DNA from: an uncultured Chloroflexota bacterium
GTDB lineage: Bacteria; Chloroflexota; Dehalococcoidia; UBA2247; RBG-13-53-26
Assembly (NCBI GenBank): GCA_937860285.1
Contig: CALMBS010000036.1
Span: 1 to 28,750 of the forward strand
Direction: 5' to 3'
Length of the DNA: 28,750 nucleotides
Part shown: positions 15,353 to 21,945 of the stretch, piece by piece
Layout: every line of letters starts with the position of its first letter
Numbering within the stretch: position 1 is the first letter of the stretch
Notes under the pieces: model-generated
What the model saw: the letters and a program-made list of their open reading frames with translations, nothing else
Told to the model about the DNA's origin: nothing
Database searches by the model: none
Translations under genes and position numbers: made by a program

Positions 15353-15652
15353 ATGTGCGGCCTTTCGGGTTGTGCTACAATAGCACGAAGCTGGTCGGGC
15401 GACGCTGCCGCAGCCGGCGGCGATGGAGGCAAGACCATCAAGCTGAAGTACCTTTGCCCGCGCTGCGAGTTCAACTGGAGGAGCTGCCGCCACCCCGGCA
15501 GGCCCAACGTCACCCATGACGAAGGGTGCCAGGACTTCTGGCCCAGGGGGAAGGAGAGGCCGCCTGACACCGGCAAGCTCAGTACCGCCTGGATCGAGGG
15601 CATCGACCTCTCCGGGCTCAAGAGGGGGAAGCGGCACAGGCACGAGCCGTAG
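15353..15652 (+). CDS. Small Cys-rich hypothetical protein, start uncertain
   Basis: The frame from ATG 15353 gives 99 residues. The convincing part begins at KLKYLCPRCEFNW and carries a CPRC knuckle, then single cysteines in RSCRHP and EGCQDFW, suggesting a small metal-binding fold; the tail is basic. An extended -10 (TGTGCTACAAT, 15371-15381) lies inside the first codons, so a transcript from it could not use ATG 15353. The best-spaced ribosome site, GGAGG at 15425-15429, points seven bases on to an in-frame ATC at 15437. Either readthrough transcription uses ATG 15353 or the start is non-canonical. No family recognised; it is part of the DUF1616-headed run. Confidence 0.6.
   Translation: MCGLSGCATIARSWSGDAAAAGGDGGKTIKLKYLCPRCEFNWRSCRHPGRPNVTHDEGCQDFWPRGKERPPDTGKLSTAWIEGIDLSGLKRGKRHRHEP
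15371..15381 (+). promoter_or_regulatory. Internal extended -10 element
   Basis: TGTGCTACAAT, with TACAAT at 15376-15381 and no -35. It matches the elements at 2969 and 13495 in 9 or 10 of 11 positions. It could drive the Cys-rich protein and genes downstream as a suboperon. Confidence 0.45.
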
Positions 15653-15656
15653 CGGC

Positions 15657-15896
15657 ATGACCAAGAGAGAGCTGCTGAGACGCCGGGCATTGCAGATGAT
15701 CCTGATTGCGGCCTGGCTGGCCCTGGGCACAATAATGGTCGTGCTTCAGCCCAACTGGTGGGTCTGGTTCGCCGCCGTGAGCTACATCATCGCCCTCGTC
15801 TACATCGCAGCCGAGGTGCTCACCTGGAGGCATGCCCTGCGCGCCCGCGGCAGGGCCGCTGAGAAGAAGGACCAGGCGCCGCCGGCCGCCGAGTAG
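15657..15896 (+). CDS. Small two-helix membrane protein
   Basis: A 79-residue protein with a basic N-terminus (MTKRELLRRR), two predicted helices (about 12-30 and 35-55, the second after QPNWWVWF) and a charged Ala/Lys/Glu/Pro tail. It starts four bases after the Cys-rich gene's stop, with no clear ribosome site, so it probably depends on translational coupling. The layout resembles the small membrane protein at 15055-15339 (two helices and a charged cytoplasmic tail). No family recognised. Confidence 0.7.
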   Translation: MTKRELLRRRALQMILIAAWLALGTIMVVLQPNWWVWFAAVSYIIALVYIAAEVLTWRHALRARGRAAEKKDQAPPAAE

Positions 15897-15922
15897 CGAA
15901 GGCGCCCGCCGGGAGGGCAGGC

Positions 15923-16747
15923 ATGCCACGGGCCAGGGTAGGCGACATCAATATCTACTACGAGGCCAGCGGCCGCGGTGAGCCGCTGCTGCTGATCATG
16001 GGCCTGGGGGGCGGGTCAAGCCTCTGGTGGGCACAGGTCGAGTCCCTCTCGCCGGACTACCGGGTGATAGCCTACGACAGCCGCGGCGTGGGCCGCTCCG
16101 ACTGCCCCGACGTCCCGTACACCATGGAGATGATGACGGCCGATGCCGCCGGCCTGCTGGAGACGCTGGGGATCGACCGGGCCCACGTCTACGGCGTATC
16201 CATGGGCGGCATGATCGCGCAGGAGCTGGCCTTGCGCCATCCGGAGATGGTGAAGAGTCTGGTGCTGGGAGCCACCACCTGCGGCGGGCCGCAGGCCGTG
16301 CTGCCGCCCGCGGAGTCCCTGGAGGAGCTGTTCAGCATCATGTCCCTCCCGCCGGCGGAGATCGCCAGGGTGTCAGCCTCGGTGAGCTTCAGCGCCGGCT
16401 TTGTCAGCAGCCACCCGGCCAGCGTCAGGCAGTGGCTGAGGAAGGGCGCCGAGAGCCCTCCGTCCGCAGTGGGCTACCGAAGGCAGGCGGAGGCGGTGGC
16501 CCGCTTTCAGACCTACGACAGGCTGCCGCAGATCACGGCCCCCACACTGGTCCTGGCCGGGACCGGCGACCAGCTCATCCCGGCGGAGAACTCCCGCATC
16601 CTGGCCTCCCGGATACCGGGCGCGGAACTGGTCCTCTTCGAGGGCGCCGGCCACGGCTACCTGTGGGAGGCCGAGGAGGAAGCCAACCTGGCGGTCCGCG
16701 GCTTCCTCAGGCGGCACCCGGGGCGGGGCGGCAGGAGCCACGGATGA
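15923..16747 (+). CDS. Alpha/beta-fold hydrolase
   Basis: A 274-residue alpha/beta hydrolase. The nucleophile elbow GVSMGG places Ser93; Asp216 (GTGDQLIP) and His244 (GAGHGYL) complete the triad. The oxyanion segment IMGLGGGSSLW and DSRGVGRSD are those of the 3-oxoadipate enol-lactonase/haloperoxidase-like branch. No aromatic-degradation genes are nearby, so the substrate stays open (ester, lactone or thioester). No signal peptide is seen. Its stop overlaps the start of the PH-like gene (ATGA), so translation is coupled. Confidence 0.9.
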   Translation: MPRARVGDINIYYEASGRGEPLLLIMGLGGGSSLWWAQVESLSPDYRVIAYDSRGVGRSDCPDVPYTMEMMTADAAGLLETLGIDRAHVYGVSMGGMIAQELALRHPEMVKSLVLGATTCGGPQAVLPPAESLEELFSIMSLPPAEIARVSASVSFSAGFVSSHPASVRQWLRKGAESPPSAVGYRRQAEAVARFQTYDRLPQITAPTLVLAGTGDQLIPAENSRILASRIPGAELVLFEGAGHGYLWEAEEEANLAVRGFLRRHPGRGGRSHG

Positions 16748-17238
16748 CGTCCTCCGTCTCCCCGAAGGGGGGCAACACCCTGATCCACCAGGATGTTCCG
16801 CGCTGGAACGCAGCCAGTGTGCTGGCCCACCTGCCGCCGGCCATCCTGGGCCTGTGGCTCCTGGTGAGAGCAATCCTGTGGCTGGCATCCGGCCACATCG
16901 CCACTGGCGTGGTCTACACGGTCCTGGCATCAGCCTGCTGTCTGTCCGTGTACGCCTTCCTGGCGCCACGAAGATACCAGCTGCTCGACGACAGGCTCAG
17001 GATCGTGTACCTGCGTCCCTTCGCCATGAACCTGCCCTTCTCCAGGGTCGAAGGGGTCCGCCCTCACACCCTGTGGGGGCTGGAGTATCTGGTCTCATAC
17101 ATGAACTGTACCTCCAGCGAATGCATAGAGCTGCTGGGCCCCGCCAGCAGCACCTTCATCTCCCCTGCGGACCGGGACCTGTTCATGGAGAAGCTGAACG
17201 AGGCCCTGGAGAGAAACAGGTCCCGGCGCCATGCCTGA
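16744..17238 (+). CDS. Membrane-anchored bacterial PH-like domain protein
   Basis: A 164-residue protein with two predicted membrane helices (about 28-48 and 55-75) followed by a PH-like beta domain (YQLLDDRLRIVYL..FAMNLPFSRVEGV, ending ISPADRDLFMEKLNEAL). That ending, a position-specific threshold then a short helix, is typical of bacterial PH (bPH) domains of membrane proteins. It shares the ATGA junction with the alpha/beta hydrolase and overlaps the next gene by eight bases. Function unknown; bPH domains are usually scaffolds at the membrane. Confidence 0.75.
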   Translation: MTSSVSPKGGNTLIHQDVPRWNAASVLAHLPPAILGLWLLVRAILWLASGHIATGVVYTVLASACCLSVYAFLAPRRYQLLDDRLRIVYLRPFAMNLPFSRVEGVRPHTLWGLEYLVSYMNCTSSECIELLGPASSTFISPADRDLFMEKLNEALERNRSRRHA

Positions 17239-17593
17239 TGCGAAACGCTTCGCCACGGACATGGCCACCCTGGAGACAGAGGTGGTCATCGAGCCCTACC
17301 GGGCAGCGGGTCCGGGCGGGCAGAGAAAGAACCGGAAAGAGACGGCCGTCCGCCTGACACACCCGCCCTCCGGCATCACGGTGGTGGCCTCCGAGCGCCG
17401 CTCGCAGGCGCAGAACCGCCAGATGGCCTTCGAGCGCCTCATCGAGAAGCTCGATCGGCTCAACCGCCCCCGGAAGCGGCGCATCCTCACCAGGCCCTCC
17501 GTCTCCTCCATCCGGCGGCAGAAGGAGTCCAAGGAGAAGCTCTCGCAGAAGAAGCGCCTGCGCGGCCGGCCCGAGGCCTCCGACGACGCCTGA
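17231..17593 (+). CDS. GGQ-domain release-factor-like protein
   Basis: A 120-residue protein with the class I release-factor catalytic loop GPGGQRKNRKETAVRLTH near residues 28-45, followed by PSGI and a basic helical tail (RIEKL, KRRILTRP, KEKLSQKKRLRGRP). Stand-alone GGQ proteins such as ArfB/YaeJ hydrolyse peptidyl-tRNA on stalled ribosomes, and the basic tail would enter the mRNA channel. The usual GGQ(H/S)VN is GGQRKN here, so it is a different branch from ArfB. The ATG at 17231 overlaps the PH-like gene. It ends ten bases before a convergent gene. Confidence 0.82.
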   Translation: MPDAKRFATDMATLETEVVIEPYRAAGPGGQRKNRKETAVRLTHPPSGITVVASERRSQAQNRQMAFERLIEKLDRLNRPRKRRILTRPSVSSIRRQKESKEKLSQKKRLRGRPEASDDA

Positions 17594-17603
17594 CGGGGCC
17601 CGG

Positions 17604-18164
17604 TCAGGGTGCCGGCGACGCCGGGTGGTACCGTCGATATCGCTCCACTTCCTCCCGGATGAGCCGGATGCCCTCACCGGGACTCAGGCTGCCGTCGCGC
17701 ACCGAGTCCGCCACGGGCTGGACATTGGCCGCCAGGATCGGGCACCCGTTCTCCAGGGGAGGCACGCTCATCGACCTGGCGATGGTGCCGCTGGAGATCT
17801 GGTCGGCGGTGTAGCAGGCCATGAAGACATCCCGGAGAGCGATCACCAGGGCCTTGTCCACCTGGTCGAAACGATGACAGAAGTGGAACCGGCACAGCAG
17901 GGGCCGGTTGTCGTAGATCGGGCACTGCTGGAAGAGCGGAGAGTACACCTCGCAGCCTATCTCGCGGCAGCACTCGCCGCCGCAGGACGCGCACAGCCCG
18001 CTCTCCCGGCTGAAGCTGTCAAAGGCGGCCATGGCCGCGACCGTTTCCGGGCCGAAGAGCTCCCCGACCTCCGCGTCGGTGAGAAGCGCCACCTGGGCAA
18101 AGCGCCCCACCCTGTCCAGAAAGGTGGCTATCGCCCTGGTCTCATCGAGCTCGATTCCGGCCAT
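17604..18164 (-). CDS. YkgJ-family CxxCxxCC cluster-binding protein
   Basis: A 186-residue protein. A helical N-terminus (about 1-60) leads to CASCGGECC and then CEVYSPLFQQCPIYDNRPLLC..HFC, the cysteine layout of the YkgJ family, with three extra cysteines compared with the member at 342-776. The C-terminal section contains another NGCPIL cysteine and ends with a helical region. I chose ATG 18164; GTG 18170, with GAGAGG nearer, is an alternative, and a still longer frame to 18221 is unlikely. It probably binds iron or zinc; partner unknown. It is divergent from the radical-SAM operon. Confidence 0.8.
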   Translation of the reverse strand: MAGIELDETRAIATFLDRVGRFAQVALLTDAEVGELFGPETVAAMAAFDSFSRESGLCASCGGECCREIGCEVYSPLFQQCPIYDNRPLLCRFHFCHRFDQVDKALVIALRDVFMACYTADQISSGTIARSMSVPPLENGCPILAANVQPVADSVRDGSLSPGEGIRLIREEVERYRRYHPASPAP

Positions 18165-18214
18165 TCGCACTCGCCTCTCATATGATACCACTCCGGGATG
18201 AAGGCCCGCCTTTG

Positions 18215-18244
18215 TGGACAAGGGCTTGCCACCGCTGGTATTAT
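18215..18244 (+). promoter_or_regulatory. Promoter of the radical-SAM operon
   Basis: TGGACA (18215-18220), an 18-bp spacer and TATTAT (18239-18244) with an extended TGG before the -10. It lies 66 bases before the chosen TTG start and rules out the longer frame that begins at 18182. Confidence 0.65.
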
Positions 18245-18310
18245 GTTATCCGATGCGTCTTACGTTCCCCTGTGTCGCGCAGCGGGCTAGCCCCTCAACG
18301 AAGGAGTAGA

Positions 18311-19816
18311 TTGAACATTCTTCTCGCATATCCACGTTACCCCGACACCTTCTGGAGTTTTCGACACGCACTGAAGTTCATCGCCAAGAAGGCGGCCTAC
18401 CCTCCACTGGGGCTGCTCACCGTCGCCTCCCTCCTGCCCGAAGAGTGGGCCAAGAAGGTCGTCGACCTGAACACGGACGACCTCCACGACAGGGACATCG
18501 CCTGGGCGGACTACGTGTTCGTCAGCGCCATGGACGTGCAGCGCCAGTCGGCCCACGATGTGGTCCGGCGGTGCCACCAGATGGGCAAGAAGATCGTGGC
18601 CGGCGGCCCCCTCTTCACCACCGTCCACGACGAGTTCCCGGAGGTGGACCACTTCGTGCTCGGGGAGGCCGAATCCCTGATGCCGCGCCTGGTGGCGGAC
18701 CTGGAGAAGGGGACCGGGGAGCGGTTCTACCAGACGGAGGAGAGGCCGGACATCCGCCAGAGCCCCATCCCGTCCTGGCACCTGATTGACACCAGGAAAT
18801 ACGCCACCCTCAGCATCCAGTACTCGCGGGGCTGTCCCTATGACTGCGAGTTCTGCGACATCGTGCTGCTGAACGGACGCGTCCCGCGGACCAAGGAGGT
18901 CACTCAGCTCATCGACGAGCTGGAGGCCATCTACCGCCTGGGCTGCTGCGGCACGGTCTTCATCGTCGATGACAACTTCATCGGCAACAAGAAGAAGCTC
19001 AAGGCCGAGGTGCTGCCCGCCGTCATCAGCTGGATGAGGAAGCGGGACTATCCCTTCACCCTCTTTACCCAGGCCTCCATTGGCCTCGCCGACGATGACG
19101 GGCTGCTGACCATGATGACCGATGCCGGGTTCGACCGGGTCTTCATCGGCATCGAGACACCCAACGAGGAGAGCCTGGGCGAGTGCGGCAAGCACCAGAA
19201 CACCAACCGGGACCTGGTGGCCTCCGTCAGGAAGCTGCAGAACCACGGCCTGGAGGTACAGGGGGGGTTCATCGTGGGTTTCGACAGTGACCCCTCCAAC
19301 ATCTTCGACTGCCAGATCAACTTCATCCAGCAGAGCGGCATTGTGACCGCCATGGTCGGCTTGCTCAGCGCCCCGCGGGGCACCAGGCTCTGGATGCGCC
19401 TCAAGAAGGAGGACCGCCTTCTTCGTGAGTCGTCGGGGGACAACACCGATTTCTCCATGAACTTCGTCCCCAAGATGAACCGCGAGTCCCTGGTGGGCGG
19501 CTACCAGAACGTCCTGGCGTCCATATACTCGCCGCGCAACTATTACGCCCGGATCGGCACCTTCTTCAGAGAGCACCGGCCGGTGGTTCACGGCCACCGC
19601 GGCTTGAACAAGCGCCAGTTGAGCGCCCTGCTGAAGTCGATGTGGTACCTGGGGGTCAGGGAGAAGGGCCGTATGTACTACTGGCGTCTGGTGACCTCCA
19701 CCCTGGTCCAGCGGCCCCGCCAGTTCCCGCTGGCCATCACCCTGGCGGTGTACGGGTACCACTACCGCAAGCTGCTGGACGGCTACCGGCTGGACGGCCG
19801 CCAGAGCGCAGCCTAG
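18311..19816 (+). CDS. B12-binding radical-SAM protein (DUF4070 family)
   Basis: A 501-residue enzyme. An N-terminal cobalamin-binding Rossmann-like domain (about 1-140: ILLAYPRYPDTFWSF, PPLGLLTVASLLP) is followed by a radical-SAM barrel whose cluster motif is CPYDCEFCD (Cys175, Cys179, Cys182), then the DUF4070 C-terminal region (SGDNTDFSMNFVPKMNR). The family includes hopanoid C-2 methylase HpnP, but most members are uncharacterised; no squalene-hopene cyclase or other hpn gene is present to support that role. I chose TTG 18311 because AAGGAG lies just upstream and homologues begin there as I recall them. It is followed 18 bases later by the PPC-domain gene and then a class II aldolase. Confidence 0.9.
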   Translation: MNILLAYPRYPDTFWSFRHALKFIAKKAAYPPLGLLTVASLLPEEWAKKVVDLNTDDLHDRDIAWADYVFVSAMDVQRQSAHDVVRRCHQMGKKIVAGGPLFTTVHDEFPEVDHFVLGEAESLMPRLVADLEKGTGERFYQTEERPDIRQSPIPSWHLIDTRKYATLSIQYSRGCPYDCEFCDIVLLNGRVPRTKEVTQLIDELEAIYRLGCCGTVFIVDDNFIGNKKKLKAEVLPAVISWMRKRDYPFTLFTQASIGLADDDGLLTMMTDAGFDRVFIGIETPNEESLGECGKHQNTNRDLVASVRKLQNHGLEVQGGFIVGFDSDPSNIFDCQINFIQQSGIVTAMVGLLSAPRGTRLWMRLKKEDRLLRESSGDNTDFSMNFVPKMNRESLVGGYQNVLASIYSPRNYYARIGTFFREHRPVVHGHRGLNKRQLSALLKSMWYLGVREKGRMYYWRLVTSTLVQRPRQFPLAITLAVYGYHYRKLLDGYRLDGRQSAA

Positions 19817-19834
19817 TCAGGCAGGAATTTCTAG

Positions 19835-20296
19835 ATGAAGTCAGCTGAGGGCCGCCTGGGCCGCGTCTTCGTCATCCGCCTGGAGCACGGGGACCGGCTG
19901 CCCGACTGCATTGAGCGCTTCGCCGAACAGGAGGGAATCTCCGTCGGACACGCGATCCTGGTAGGGGGCATCGGAGAGGGGCACGTCGTGGTCGGTCCCC
20001 GCCGCACCGATGAGCGCCCCCCGGAACCCATGCTGCTGCCGATCGACGGGGCCCACGAGGTCGCCGGGGTAGGGGTGATCGCACCCGATGAGGAAGGCCG
20101 GCCGCGCCTGCACATCCATGCCGCCCTGGGGCGGTCCGGCCAGACCACCACCGGCTGCCTGCGGCCAGGCGTCAGCACCTGGGTGGTGGGCGAGGTCATT
20201 GTCTACGAGATCACCGGCGCCAGCGTGTCCCGCGTCCGGGACAGCGAGACCGGATTCAGTCTCCTCGTTCCCCGGACGGGCCCAGGGCCCGAGTGA
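19835..20296 (+). CDS. PPC/DUF296-domain protein
   Basis: A 153-residue single-domain protein of the PPC (plant and prokaryote conserved, DUF296) family. Visible marks are RLEHGDRLPDCIERFA, a GHAILVGGIGEG turn, HIHAALGR near residue 90 and the GEVIVYEI strand. The histidines of HIHAALGR are the conserved metal-site residues in bacterial PPC trimers. Bacterial members are found fused to or beside varied enzymes and may bind DNA or a small ligand; no role is established. It sits between the radical-SAM gene (18-base gap) and the aldolase (12-base gap), so the three form one operon. Confidence 0.85.
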   Translation: MKSAEGRLGRVFVIRLEHGDRLPDCIERFAEQEGISVGHAILVGGIGEGHVVVGPRRTDERPPEPMLLPIDGAHEVAGVGVIAPDEEGRPRLHIHAALGRSGQTTTGCLRPGVSTWVVGEVIVYEITGASVSRVRDSETGFSLLVPRTGPGPE

Positions 20297-20308
20297 GGAA
20301 GTCAGGCC

Positions 20309-20980
20309 ATGATGTGGGAAGCCCAGAGGTCAGAGGTAGTTGAGACGGCACGTCGCATCCACCACGCCGGCTTCGTAGCGGGCACCGCCGGCAACGTCAG
20401 CCAGCGTTTCCGGGAACCGGGGGGCCGGGAGCTGATGGCCATCACCCCCAGCGGACGCTGCTACGACACCATGACGGCTGACGATATCGTGGTGCTGGAC
20501 ATGCAGGGTCAGCGCATAGCCGGGGACCTGGCGCCCTCCATAGAGGCCATGATGCACCTGGCCATCTACCGCGCCAGGAGGAACGTCTGCGCCGTAGTCC
20601 ACACGCACGCGGTCCACGCCTGCCTGGTGGCGGTAACCGCCCGGGAGATCCCGCCGCTGCTGGACGAACAGGTCACCTTTCTCGGCGGTGAGATTGTGGT
20701 GGCGGACTACGCGCTGCCCGGCAGCCCGGAGTTGGCCAGGAATGCCGTGGCCGCCCTCGGCTCGAGGAATGCCGCCCTGCTGGCCAGCCACGGTGCGGTA
20801 GCCGCCGGCCGGGATCTGCGAGAGGCCTTCGACAACTGCGCCATACTGGAGAAGACCGCCCACGTGTACGCTCTCGCCAGGATCATGGGAGATGTGAGAG
20901 CGCTTCCACCTCATGCGGTAGAAGCAGGAAAGACGGCCTTCGCAGCCAGATCCGGCGATGCTGCCCCCGACGCCTCCTGA
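20309..20980 (+). CDS. Class II aldolase/adducin-family protein, FucA-like
   Basis: A 223-residue zinc aldolase. Phosphate-binding GTAGNVS (25-31), catalytic Glu79 in PSIEAMMH, and zinc ligands His98 and His100 (HTHAVHA) and His161 (ASHGAVA) are all present, with the same Glu-to-His spacing as in L-fuculose-1-phosphate aldolase. It should cleave or form a sugar phosphate carbon-carbon bond in the cytoplasm; related enzymes act on fuculose, rhamnulose or ribulose phosphates or on 5'-deoxy sugar salvage products. Two ATGs (20309, 20312) are possible behind GAGGAA. It is the last gene of the operon with the radical-SAM and PPC genes. Confidence 0.88.
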   Translation: MMWEAQRSEVVETARRIHHAGFVAGTAGNVSQRFREPGGRELMAITPSGRCYDTMTADDIVVLDMQGQRIAGDLAPSIEAMMHLAIYRARRNVCAVVHTHAVHACLVAVTAREIPPLLDEQVTFLGGEIVVADYALPGSPELARNAVAALGSRNAALLASHGAVAAGRDLREAFDNCAILEKTAHVYALARIMGDVRALPPHAVEAGKTAFAARSGDAAPDAS

Positions 20981-21017
20981 CTGCGGTCCCCGCTCGCAGC
21001 TATCGGCGCTTTCGTCT

Positions 21018-21287
21018 TCAGGGCATGCAGGCCTGCGGGCCGTCTTCCAGGTTCAGTCTCGAGTTGGTAGATGGTGAGTGAACGTACATGCAGGCTATCA
21101 AACGATCCGCCAGGTCCTGGCAGTCATGCTCGTACCGACAGCCGCGGCACTCGTTGTTCGACTCACTGCAGGCTCTAGCCCAACGCTGAATGATCAGGTC
21201 GTCGTACCGCTTGGGGTACCACTTAGAGCCCCTTCTCGGTGACCTTTGGTCTTCCTTCGTGGATGGAATAATGGCTGCCCCCCCCAA
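21018..21287 (-). CDS. Cys-rich frame, possibly the frameshifted 3' part of the neighbouring gene
   Basis: An 89-residue frame with TTG as its only possible start and no ribosome site. It overlaps the preceding Cys-protein gene by 65 bases in another frame. The middle (KRYDDLIIQRWARACSES, then ECRGCRYEHDCQDLADRL) has a C-x2-C-x5-C cluster and reads as real protein. The frame begins exactly at a run of eight G (C8 at 21278-21285 on the plus strand). Removing one G would join it to the upstream gene as one protein of about 187 residues. It is either an independent poorly initiated gene, or the second half of a gene broken (or recoded) at the homopolymer. Confidence 0.45.
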   Translation of the reverse strand: MGGAAIIPSTKEDQRSPRRGSKWYPKRYDDLIIQRWARACSESNNECRGCRYEHDCQDLADRLIACMYVHSPSTNSRLNLEDGPQACMP

Positions 21288-21582
21288 TATCTAGGACAAT
21301 GGCGCTCTCAGGAGTCGTCAGCATGTCCTGCCACTCCTGCTTGCTGAGCCATTCCTGATAGCTCTCCTTGTCCGGGCCGGCGATGCAATCCGAGAGGTAG
21401 TTAGGGAACTGCTTGTGGCATCCGCAAAGCTTGCAGACGCCCTTGCTGACCTGGGCAGTCGCCCGCTCAATCTCCCAGTAATGCCTGCAACCTGACTGCA
21501 CAGTTTGAGTTGCTGCTGGCCCCTCGACCTTTGCTACTTCGTTCGCGGTCGCCGCTCTGTGACGAAGAGTTGGCGCTTTCAT
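21223..21582 (-). CDS. Small Cys protein with CRHYWxI...GVCKLCG pattern
   Basis: A 119-residue protein. After a 30-residue Ala/Thr-rich lead it has SGCRHYWEIERA, then GVCKLCGCHKQFPNYLSDC, a putative zinc-binding knuckle I associate with small proteins of Chloroflexota. The rest (about 75-119) is ordinary and ends at a stop that may follow a frameshift. The ATG at 21582 has a good GGAGG about eight bases upstream. Composition is less GC-rich than in neighbouring genes. Function unknown; cysteine spacing suggests metal or nucleic-acid binding. The downstream Cys-rich frame may belong to it. Confidence 0.7.
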   Translation of the reverse strand: MKAPTLRHRAATANEVAKVEGPAATQTVQSGCRHYWEIERATAQVSKGVCKLCGCHKQFPNYLSDCIAGPDKESYQEWLSKQEWQDMLTTPESAIVLDIGGGSHYSIHEGRPKVTEKGL

Positions 21583-21852
21583 GGCTCTTTCCTCCCCAGT
21601 TAATGGTCCACCCTTCGTCTCGAAGAGGTGGCCGAGTGCGCCCTGATTCCGAAGCCGCGATGCATTGCCTGTCCCAAACAGGCCTTTACCTGGTCTGACC
21701 GGATCGCATGATGGTGGCCGCCGTGGATGCATATTAACGTGCGCAGCTAGGACCCGTAGCCCAAGCAAGCCGAACCGTCCCCCTCTTTGGAAATGTAACT
21801 GCCGTCCTAACCTTTAGCAATACTAATATACTACGTTTTTGCGCAGTGTGAA
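21583..21852 (-). promoter_or_regulatory. Long AT-richer leader and promoter of the small Cys-protein gene
   Basis: No gene seen in 21583-21943. On the minus strand TTCACA (21852-21847), a 16-bp spacer and TATATT (21830-21825) form a fair promoter, giving a leader of about 236 bases. The leader contains a perfect inverted repeat GCCTGT-CCCAA-ACAGGC (21667-21683). Confidence 0.4.
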
Positions 21853-21921
21853 TCAGTAGGTCCACGTAATTCCGGTTGGGAGGGTACGTAGTCCAATGAC
21901 TGACAAGGAGCGGAAGACGCG

Positions 21922-21945
21922 AGCCGGCGCTCCCGCGCGCCGGCT
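21922..21945 (-). terminator. Hairpin at the end of the NarL-type regulator gene
   Basis: AGCCGGCGC-TCCCGC-GCGCCGGCT, a perfect 9-bp stem with a 6-base loop overlapping the regulator's stop codon on the minus strand. No T-tract follows. Confidence 0.45.

Noticed and set aside
16027..16743. N-terminal extension of the PH-like membrane protein
   Set aside because: The extension is out of frame within the alpha/beta hydrolase and looks like Arg/Gly/Ala-rich shadow. The ATGA junction at 16744 is the natural start.
18182..18190. Minus-strand extended -10 (TGGTATCAT) for the second YkgJ-like gene
   Set aside because: A start from it would fall inside that gene's only ribosome-site candidate, so it is not convincing.
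18182..18310. Longer start for the radical-SAM protein (ATG 18182)
   Set aside because: A good promoter lies inside this stretch (18215-18244), and AAGGAG stands just before the TTG at 18311 where family-like sequence starts.
18287..19762. Long minus-strand open frame of 491 codons
   Set aside because: It lies wholly opposite the radical-SAM gene, which has clear motifs. It has no domain or ribosome site.
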